Below, in pieces: positions 32,668 through 38,659 of a stretch of DNA of 38,659 bases. The position numbers were made by a program, and so were the translations under genes. Position 1 is the stretch's first letter. Every line of letters starts with the position of its first letter. The DNA comes from Devosia sp. (GTDB taxonomy: Bacteria; Pseudomonadota; Alphaproteobacteria; Rhizobiales; Devosiaceae): the NCBI GenBank assembly GCA_015234425.1, contig JADGNE010000026.1, positions 1 to 38,659 on the forward strand, in the 5' to 3' direction. The notes under the pieces were generated by a model, which did not search any database, was not told where the DNA came from, and was given only the letters and a program-made list of their open reading frames with translations.

Positions 32668-33405
32668 TTGCGCGGCTTTGACTTCACTTCCTGGCAGGGG
32701 ATCCTGACCTCGCTGATCGGCATCGCGCTTTTTGCGCTCATCGGCATCGGCATTCGCCTCGTCATGATGACCACCATCCAGCAGCGCCAGCAGCGGATGA
32801 ACCGCCAGATCAACGAGCGCCTCAAAACCCTCATCGCCGCTTACAAGGTGCTCGGCGGCTCCTTCACCGGCCGCCTCTCCGTCGATCCCCGCCATCTCCG
32901 CGATATCCGCGCCGCCGAAAAGGCCGCGGCCGAAGCCGGTGGCGAGGCTGTCCCACCCCGCACCATGAGCGACGAGACGTTCGAGCGCGTTCGTCAGGTG
33001 CGCGACAATGTCGAGGCCGCCCTCTCAGACATCATCCTGCTCGGCACCGACGAACATGTGCGTCTGGCTGAAAAAGTCGCGCGCGAGCTCGTCGCCGGCA
33101 ACCAGGTCCACACCCACGACCTCGTCGTGTCCCTGCGCAATTTCATCCGCCAGGCCCTAGATCTCACCCCGATCCCCGCCGATCTCGAAATCCCCATGCA
33201 GGGCCCGACCCGTCCCGCCAGCGCCGGCGGTGGCCGTGGCGGTCGCGGTGGCCAGCCGGGCGGTCAGGGCCGCGAAGGTGGCGGAGGCGGGCAGGGCGGC
33301 GGCGGTGCCGGCGGCGCAGGCGGTGGCGGCATGGGGATGGGCATGGGCATGGGAATGGGCGGCCGCGCCGCCGACGATGCCATCTCCCCACCCCCCGGCG
33401 TCTAG
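32668..33405 (+). CDS. Membrane protein with glycine/methionine-rich tail
   Basis: The 245-residue product has one N-terminal membrane helix (about residues 12-35, ILTSLIGIALFALIGIGIRLVM), a helical middle region (about 40-165, NERLKTLIAAYKVLGG, RTMSDETFERVRQVRDNVE, NFIRQALDLTPIPADLEIP) and a disordered tail of glycine-rich and GM repeats (GGMGMGMGMGMGGR). The start is TTG 32668 with GGAGA 9 bases ahead. I do not recognise a function. Similar helix-plus-glycine-rich proteins are common in Hyphomicrobiales. Confidence 0.7.
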   Translation: MRGFDFTSWQGILTSLIGIALFALIGIGIRLVMMTTIQQRQQRMNRQINERLKTLIAAYKVLGGSFTGRLSVDPRHLRDIRAAEKAAAEAGGEAVPPRTMSDETFERVRQVRDNVEAALSDIILLGTDEHVRLAEKVARELVAGNQVHTHDLVVSLRNFIRQALDLTPIPADLEIPMQGPTRPASAGGGRGGRGGQPGGQGREGGGGGQGGGGAGGAGGGGMGMGMGMGMGGRAADDAISPPPGV

Positions 33406-33435
33406 GCCGCCAGTCGCCACTCGTCGCTGCATAAA

Positions 33436-33470
33436 ACAAAAAAGCCCTCCCCGAGGGAGGGCTCTTTCTT
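33436..33470. terminator. Bidirectional terminator between convergent genes
   Basis: AGCCCTCC and GGAGGGCT pair around CCGAG. An A-run before it (33436-33443) and CTTTCTT after it let it stop transcription from both sides. It lies between two convergent genes. Confidence 0.88.
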
Positions 33471-33481
33471 GGCTATGACGC

Positions 33482-34432
33482 TTAGTCGAGCGGCTTCAGA
33501 CCGGCCTCGATCTGGGCCCGGTGCGGTTCGAGGAAGGGCGGCAGGGCCAGCGTTTCCCCCAGGCTCTCCATCGGCTCGTCCGCGGCAAAGCCGGGCACGT
33601 CGGTGGCAATCTCGAACAGGATCCCGTTCGGCTCGCGGAAATAGAGCGAGGTGAAATAGAACCGTTCCACCTCTCCCGAGGAACGGATGCCAAAGCTGTT
33701 CACCCGTTCGATCCACTCGCGCAGGCTGTCCTGGTCCGGCGTGCGGAAGGCAACGTGGTGCACGCCACCGGCGCCGGGCCGCACCCGCGGCAGGCTCGGA
33801 TCGACCGAAACATGCAGCTCGGCTGCCGGGCCGCCCGGACCCATTTCATAGACGAACACTTCGCCATTGCGCTCGCGGGCCGGGTAATTGCGCACCTGGC
33901 GCATGTTCATCACCTTCGTCAGCATCACGTCGGTCGGCTCGAGTTTTGGCACCGACAGGGTGATCGGCCCCAGCCCGATGATCTGCTTGTCTACCGGCAC
34001 GGGCGACTTGGCCCAGGGCACGACCTTGTTGCTGCCGTCGACGACAAGACGGAAGCGCTGGCCTTCAAAATCCTCGAAGTCGAGCGAGGTGTGACCGAAG
34101 CGTTCCTTGATGCCCGAGGTCGAGACCTGATGGGCTTCCAGATGGTCCTTCCACCACTTCAGCGTTTCCTCGCTGTCGACGCGCAGCCCGGTGCGGCCAA
34201 CGCTGTGGTTGCCGCGCTGCTCGCGCAGCGTGTTGAAGTCAAAGAAGGTCAGGTCCGCGCCGGGAGAGGCCACGCCGTCGCCATAGAACAGGTGATAGGC
34301 CGAGGTGTCGTCCTGGTTCACCGTCTTCTTGATCAGGCGCATGCCAAGGGTCTGGGTATAGAACTTGAGATTGCGCGGTGCGTCGGCGGTCACGGCGGTC
34401 AGATGGTGGATGCCGCCAAGTTCGAGGGTCAT
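33482..34432 (-). CDS. VOC-family ring-cleaving dioxygenase
   Basis: The 316-residue product is a two-module glyoxalase/dioxygenase-fold enzyme. Likely metal ligands are a His of the HH pair at residues 9-10, a His of the pair at 225-226 (GVHHVAFRT) and Glu 274 (ILFEIATD). The start GGIHHLTAVT is typical of the MhqO/LinE-like family, which opens hydroquinone-type rings with Fe(II) and oxygen; the exact substrate cannot be told. It is a single gene. ATG 34432 is used. Confidence 0.85.
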   Translation of the reverse strand: MTLELGGIHHLTAVTADAPRNLKFYTQTLGMRLIKKTVNQDDTSAYHLFYGDGVASPGADLTFFDFNTLREQRGNHSVGRTGLRVDSEETLKWWKDHLEAHQVSTSGIKERFGHTSLDFEDFEGQRFRLVVDGSNKVVPWAKSPVPVDKQIIGLGPITLSVPKLEPTDVMLTKVMNMRQVRNYPARERNGEVFVYEMGPGGPAAELHVSVDPSLPRVRPGAGGVHHVAFRTPDQDSLREWIERVNSFGIRSSGEVERFYFTSLYFREPNGILFEIATDVPGFAADEPMESLGETLALPPFLEPHRAQIEAGLKPLD

Positions 34433-34644
34433 TTTCGTCTCCCAATTGCTGCGGCGTCTGGCGCCGTGTTCGAGGAGGAATGTAGAACTCTGGCACCTTC
34501 TTGCCTAGAAAGCCAATCGCAACGCACTGGTGTCGTTTCTTGAACGATGAGCGCGCAGGCCGCGAGCGCGGAGCAATCCATTTTTGTAGGCTATCCCCGA
34601 CTGTTATCCTGGGCTAGCATCCTCTCGACTTAGGGAGCGCATCG

Positions 34645-36219
34645 ATGTTTCGGGCCAGACGAATACCTCCCGCCGATCCACCTGGCGCCACAAGCCGCCC
34701 GCGCTCCAGTGGTCAGTTTATCGGTTTTCTTTACGCCGCCCTCGTCACCCTCGCTCTGGGGATTGCGGCCATTTCCTTCACCTTCGACTACCAGCGCACC
34801 CGCGACGACCTCGAAAACCGCGTCGAGGCTTACGCAGTGTCGCTCGCCACCGATGTCCGCTGGTATGTGGAAGTCGCTCGCCAGACGCTCAGCCGCGTCG
34901 CCGAACAACTGGGTCCCGTGTCGAGCGATGTGGATTCCACCCGCACCCTTGTCGCCGCCCTGTCCGACCTGCCCGATGGCGTCACCATGATCATCTATGA
35001 CGCCGAGGGCAATTCCCGCGAGTTCATCGGGCTGACGGCCCGCCCCGTCAATATCAGTGATCGGCAATATTTCGGCCAGATGCGCGACGGACAGAACTGG
35101 GTCATCTCCAATCTCATCACCGATCGGGTCACTGGCAACAAGACCTTCGCCATAGGCCTTGCCCTGCGCAGCCATGGCGTGTTCCAGGGGGCAGCGGTTG
35201 CCTATGCGCCTCCCGATATCCTCAGCCACGCCTGGGTCGGCATCGGCGGCGATTCCAATGCTTTCGTTGTCCACCGCGGCGGCTGGATAACCGCTCGCCT
35301 GCCGCCCATCGATACCGAAGTCTATGACAACACGGTGTCCCAGGAGTTCGTCGGCAATTTCACCGCCAGCCCGACTGGCGTCTACTGGGCGCCGGCCTCT
35401 CCCATCGATGGGGTCACGCGCGTGCTGGGCTATTCCAGCGTCGAGGCCGCCCCGCTCATTGCCGTCATCGGCGTCGATCCCCAGGTCGAGCTTGGCCAGT
35501 TCTGGTCGCGCGTCGGCGTCACGCTGGCCACCCTGGCGCCAATCCTGATCCTTCTCGGGGTCGCCTCCTGGCACATGCGGGGCCTCGCCATGCAGCAGGA
35601 ACGCACTGGCCGCAAGCTGGAGACATCCCTCGCGCGCAACGAGAGCCTCCTCCTCGAGATCCACCACCGGATCAAGAACAATCTCCAGTCCGTACTCTCC
35701 CTCGTGCGCACCCAGGTGCGCAATCCGGATATCCTCGCCGAGATCGAGCCGCGCATCGCCGCCATGGTCTCGGTGCACGAGCACATCTATCGCAATATCG
35801 ATTTCGTCCAGGCGCCGGCGCGCAGCTACATTACCGACATCGCCAGCAAGGTGATCTATGCCAGCTCCGAGCAGATCCGCCTCGAAACGGCCATCGCCGA
35901 TGTCGATCTGCCCAGCGAAATCGTCATGCCCATCGGCCAGCTCGTCAACGAGGCGATCATCAACGCCGTCAAATATGGCTATCCCGACGGACGCTCGGGC
36001 ACGATTTCCATCCGCATGGAGGTCGACGCGTCCGGCATGGCCGACCTTTCCATCCACAATGATGGCGACCCGCTGCCCGAACGCAAGGCGAGCGGCATTG
36101 GCCGCCGCCTGATGGAATCCTTTGCCGCCCAGGCGCGCGGAACCCTCCACACCGCCTCCTCGGCCGATGGCGTCACCGTCAGCCTCAGATTTCCCCTTGG
36201 CCCCCCTGAAGAAGCCTGA
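34645..36219 (+). CDS. Membrane sensor histidine kinase, HWE/HisKA_2 type
   Basis: The 524-residue product has a membrane helix (about 28-48), a large periplasmic dCache-like sensor domain (about 50-290), a second membrane helix (about 292-312) and a HisKA_2 phosphoacceptor site LEIHHRIKNNLQSVLSL with His at 340-341. The kinase ATP-binding domain has the N-box (GQLVNEAIINAVKYGYP, about 431-447) and a glycine-rich GIGRRLM. The motif EIHHRIKNNLQ is the signature of this group. ATG 34645 has AGGGAGCG before it. No response regulator gene is adjacent. Confidence 0.9.
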   Translation: MFRARRIPPADPPGATSRPRSSGQFIGFLYAALVTLALGIAAISFTFDYQRTRDDLENRVEAYAVSLATDVRWYVEVARQTLSRVAEQLGPVSSDVDSTRTLVAALSDLPDGVTMIIYDAEGNSREFIGLTARPVNISDRQYFGQMRDGQNWVISNLITDRVTGNKTFAIGLALRSHGVFQGAAVAYAPPDILSHAWVGIGGDSNAFVVHRGGWITARLPPIDTEVYDNTVSQEFVGNFTASPTGVYWAPASPIDGVTRVLGYSSVEAAPLIAVIGVDPQVELGQFWSRVGVTLATLAPILILLGVASWHMRGLAMQQERTGRKLETSLARNESLLLEIHHRIKNNLQSVLSLVRTQVRNPDILAEIEPRIAAMVSVHEHIYRNIDFVQAPARSYITDIASKVIYASSEQIRLETAIADVDLPSEIVMPIGQLVNEAIINAVKYGYPDGRSGTISIRMEVDASGMADLSIHNDGDPLPERKASGIGRRLMESFAAQARGTLHTASSADGVTVSLRFPLGPPEEA

Positions 36220-36225
36220 GGCGTC

Positions 36226-36588
36226 TCAGGCCGAACGCAGGATCTTCGCCATGGCCTTGCCGTTGGCCACTTCGTCCACCAGCTTGTCCATATAGCGGAT
36301 GTTCTGCATCGTCCTGTCTTCGATCTCTTCCACCCGCACGCCGCAGATAGCACCCTTGATCAGCTCTCGCGCCTGGTTCATGGCCGGGGCCTTGTCAAAG
36401 AAATTGCCCAGCGTCTGGCCCTCATCCATCGCCGCTGTAAGGCTTGCCTCATTGTGCCCGGTCAGCCAGCAGATCACCTGGTCGACCTCTTCGCGCGTAT
36501 GCCCCTTGCGCTCCACCTTCGCCACATAGAGTTCGTGGATGCTGGCCACCGAATATCCGAAGACGCGGTCGTAATTGGTCGTTTTCAT
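36226..36588 (-). CDS. DUF2200 family protein
   Basis: The 120-residue cytoplasmic protein matches the DUF2200 pattern: FGYSVASIHELYVAKVERKGHT, EEVDQVICWLTGHNE, and GVRVEEIEDRTMQNIRYMDKLVDEVANGKAM near the C-terminus. Its function is unknown. ATG 36588 has a good ribosome binding site (CAGGAGCCAGGC); the frame is open to 36846 but that is not used. It converges on the histidine kinase, 6 bases apart. Confidence 0.88.
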   Translation of the reverse strand: MKTTNYDRVFGYSVASIHELYVAKVERKGHTREEVDQVICWLTGHNEASLTAAMDEGQTLGNFFDKAPAMNQARELIKGAICGVRVEEIEDRTMQNIRYMDKLVDEVANGKAMAKILRSA

Positions 36589-36751
36589 GCCTGGCTCCTG
36601 GTTGTCGCCATCATACGCCGCCCGCGCCCCTCCCGAAAACCCCCGCGAAAACCGCTGCCCCCTCCGCTTTTTCCGCCCCCATTGCCGCGCCAATCCGCTA
36701 CCACTGGCGCATCGACCCAGAACCACCCCGCCCGAGACGACCACCCCCGCC

Positions 36752-37702
36752 ATGACCATCCCGAAAAACCTGACCCTCGGCGTCATTTTCGCCATCGTCA
36801 CCGGCGCGCTCTGGGGCCTCGTCTTCGTCGCCCCGAAAACGGTCACCGCCTTCAGCCCGCTGATGCTCGTCGCCGGGCGCTATCTCGTCTATGGGCTCCT
36901 CGCGCTCGGGCTCGTGCTCTTCCGCCTCCGCCAGATCCTGCCGCTGCTCACCGCGAAAAACCTCGCCATTGCCTTCGGCCTCGCGATCATCGGCAACACG
37001 CTCTATTACCTGCTGCTGACCAATGCGATCCTCCTCGCCGGCGTGCCCATCGCCACGCTGATCATCGGCCTCATGCCGGTCACCATCGCCCTTGTCGGGT
37101 GCCTGCAAAAGGGTGCCGTGCCCTTCATGCGCCTCGCGCCGGCGCTCACCTTGGGCACAGCCGCCATCGCCCTCATCACGCTCGATGCCTTCGGCACCGG
37201 CCTCTCGCTGGGCACCGCCGGCCCGATCATCGGCATGGTTCTGGCCATGGGCGCGCTGCTGTCCTGGACCGGCTTTGCCGTCGGCAACAGTTTCTTCCTC
37301 GAGCGCCACGCCGATATTTCATCCGAGGACTGGAACCTCATCATCGGCCTCGTCACCGGCCTTCAGGGCCTTGCGCTCATGCCCGTCGCGCTCAATCACG
37401 CGCCCCTGCCGACCGACACCAGCCTGTGGCTGAATTTCCTCTTCGTCTGTGTAGCGATCGCCTTTTTCGCGTCCCTCGTCGCCAACGCCCTGTGGAACCG
37501 CGTCAGCCGCCTGCTGCCGCTCACCCTCGTCGGCCCCATGGTGCTGTTCGAAACCCTCTTTGCCCTGCTTTATGGTTTCGCCTGGGAACAGCGCCTCCCG
37601 CAATTCCTCGAAATCGCCGCCATGCTCCTCATGCTGGCAAGCGTCCTCCTCAGCATCCGCGCCCATCGCACCCAGCCAAGGCTGCACACTCAGCCCGCCT
37701 GA
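36752..37702 (+). CDS. EamA/DMT-family membrane transporter
   Basis: The 316-residue product has about ten hydrophobic segments in two halves of five, the layout of the drug/metabolite transporter superfamily: FAIVTGALWGLVFVAPK near the N-terminus and LPLTLVGPMVLFETLFALLYGF in the second half. The substrate is unknown. ATG 36752 starts the first helix cleanly; the longer frame to 36575 is judged spurious, and the ribosome binding site is weak. Confidence 0.88.
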   Translation: MTIPKNLTLGVIFAIVTGALWGLVFVAPKTVTAFSPLMLVAGRYLVYGLLALGLVLFRLRQILPLLTAKNLAIAFGLAIIGNTLYYLLLTNAILLAGVPIATLIIGLMPVTIALVGCLQKGAVPFMRLAPALTLGTAAIALITLDAFGTGLSLGTAGPIIGMVLAMGALLSWTGFAVGNSFFLERHADISSEDWNLIIGLVTGLQGLALMPVALNHAPLPTDTSLWLNFLFVCVAIAFFASLVANALWNRVSRLLPLTLVGPMVLFETLFALLYGFAWEQRLPQFLEIAAMLLMLASVLLSIRAHRTQPRLHTQPA

Positions 37703-37766
37703 ACCAATCTTTCGACCAAGGCCCGCTTCTCGCCCAGCGTCTCATTGCCAGGTGAGGAGCAAAACC

Positions 37767-38027
37767 ATGAGCGAGCAGCCCGAAAAAACAGTCCCCACTC
37801 TTTTAGAGGCTGCGTTGGCGCGTCTCTGCGGCGGCACCCTAGCGGTCTTTGAATATAGTCTCGCAGTCGCCACCATCACCGCCCTGATCCTCTCCCTCCA
37901 GCCCGAAACCCGCCCGATCTCCACCCTCGCGGCAGTTCTCATTGCCACAGTCGTCTCCCGCCCGCTGCTCGTTGCCATTCATCTTTGGGTGGAGTGGGAG
38001 AAGAAGCCGCGCAAAAGAAGTAGGTGA
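37767..38027 (+). CDS. Small membrane protein, unknown function
   Basis: The 86-residue product has a hydrophilic start (MSEQPEKTVPTLLEAALAR), two hydrophobic stretches (FEYSLAVATITALILSL and ISTLAAVLIATVVSRPLLV) and a basic end (KKPRKRSR). ATG 37767 has the strong binding site GGTGAGGAGC. It follows the transporter at 64 bases in the same direction. I do not recognise it. Confidence 0.65.
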   Translation: MSEQPEKTVPTLLEAALARLCGGTLAVFEYSLAVATITALILSLQPETRPISTLAAVLIATVVSRPLLVAIHLWVEWEKKPRKRSR

Positions 38028-38144
38028 ATCGCCGGCCGCGACAAAAACGGCGAAGAACCTGTTAAGTCGCTGTTGCTCGTGTCTTAAGTGGCCACTTGCG
38101 GAGAGCCCGAAAGACTGAGAAGCTTAATTCGGGCGGGGGTTCAA

Positions 38145-38618
38145 ATGATATCTGGAAATGTCAACAGATGGGGTGTTGCGTGTCTTTTATTGATATCGCT
38201 CTACTTCGCCTCGACTTCTGCTCCACGGGCCGACTTTGAACTCAGTCGGGGGTGGTTCGGAGAGCTCGGCGACGAGGATCGAGTTGCGCTTCAGACAGAT
38301 CTTACGCTCGCAGGGTTCTATGACGCCATAATCGACGGTGCGTTTGGCCCTTCAACGTATCGGGCGCTCACTGCTTTCCAAAAATGGAATGGAGACACTG
38401 CGACTGGCGTCCTTGATGGTACGGCTATGCGTGCACTGTCTCGGGCCGCCCAATCCGTTTTCGAAGAACTTGGCTTAGAGATTGTCCACGACGAAGGCGG
38501 CAAACTCGAGATTGCGGTGCCGCGGGCTTTACTTCCGGACACCAGTCGAACCTCGGTCGGGACAGCCTACACTCGGCCTGACGGATTTATGCGCCTCGAC
38601 ACCGTTAGGTCCTGTTGA
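38145..38618 (+). pseudogene. Exported peptidoglycan-binding protein, truncated by an IS end
   Basis: The gene starts at ATG 38145 (GGGGGTTCAA ahead of it) with a signal peptide (hydrophobic core about residues 10-20). A PG_binding_1-like domain follows (QTDLTLAGFYDAIIDGAFGP, YRALTAFQ, ATGVLDGTAM). The continuation toward a larger catalytic or wall-associated part is cut at about residue 154. The last codons and stop (38607-38618) belong to a sequence that looks like an IS left end, so the natural C-terminus is missing. The intact protein would probably be longer. Confidence 0.6.
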
Positions 38619-38659
38619 CAAACTGGATTCCCAAATCGGGTTTGCCGTGATTCAAGACT
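38608..38659. mobile_element. Probable left end of an IS5-like insertion sequence
   Basis: From 38608 the sequence GGTCCTGTTGACAAA and the following bases resemble the terminal repeat of IS5-family elements (IS427/IS1031 groups) seen in alphaproteobacteria. It follows a TTA in the coding frame, like a target duplicated on insertion. The element continues beyond the window edge, so the transposase and right end cannot be seen. Confidence 0.5.

Noticed and set aside
33157..33439. Ala/His/Arg-rich minus-strand frames opposite the glycine-rich tail
   Set aside because: They are the reverse complement of low-complexity GGC/ATG repeats and have no features of a protein.
34630..36150. 506-codon minus-strand frame opposite the histidine kinase
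   Set aside because: The plus strand has a complete HisKA_2 kinase; the other frame has no domain and no ribosome binding site.

Overview
The window looks like chromosomal DNA of a high-GC alphaproteobacterium of the order Hyphomicrobiales, most likely close to Devosia. This rests on the gene content: the CtrA/ChpT/SciP cell-cycle circuit, a FlbD-type flagellar activator, RpoH, EipA (DUF1134) and a DUF1153 protein. The family-level placement is inference. No rRNA or tRNA gene was recognised.

Layout. Positions 1-5,700 hold housekeeping genes: a TPP riboswitch that fires out of the left edge on the minus strand, a divergent thiamine pyrophosphokinase, heat-shock sigma factor rpoH, pseudouridine synthase rluD sharing a CATG start with a divergent membrane protein, a membrane coiled-coil protein, eipA and a YHS protein. 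Positions 5,780-10,900 hold chpT with a CheY-like regulator, an ECF42-type sigma factor, a second membrane coiled-coil protein and ctrA. The 428-base ctrA/fliI intergenic region has five TTAA half-sites and four GANTC (CcrM) sites. fliI-fliJ follow on the plus strand. Positions 12,800-16,700 hold a two-PRC-barrel exported protein, a compact unit that looks like an undescribed CtrA-associated small gene or sRNA, an acetyltransferase, and a diguanylate cyclase interrupted by an in-frame stop. Positions 16,786-24,160 are a minus-strand flagellar operon fliF-fliG-fliH-fliN-flbD-flhA. A frameshifted glutathione S-transferase, sciP, flgD and fliK follow, then mnmA.

From about 29,050 the window becomes more accessory. 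Two clusters of GC-rich palindromic repeats flank a cassette of a 62-residue membrane protein, an ECF sigma factor and a translationally coupled membrane VWA protein. After that come a glycine-rich membrane protein, a ring-cleaving dioxygenase, an HWE/HisKA_2 sensor kinase, DUF2200, an EamA transporter and a small membrane protein. The last gene is a peptidoglycan-binding protein that appears to be cut off by the left end of an insertion sequence running out of the window.

How the genes fit together: ChpT passes phosphate to CtrA, SciP restrains CtrA-driven transcription, and CtrA and FlbD control flagellar genes, many of which are here. The window is therefore a cell-cycle/flagellum region with regulators and targets interleaved. 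The most interesting unexplained items are the small unit at 14,016-14,235, the repeat-flanked sigma/VWA cassette with a duplicated ECF-promoter-like motif, and the three broken genes.
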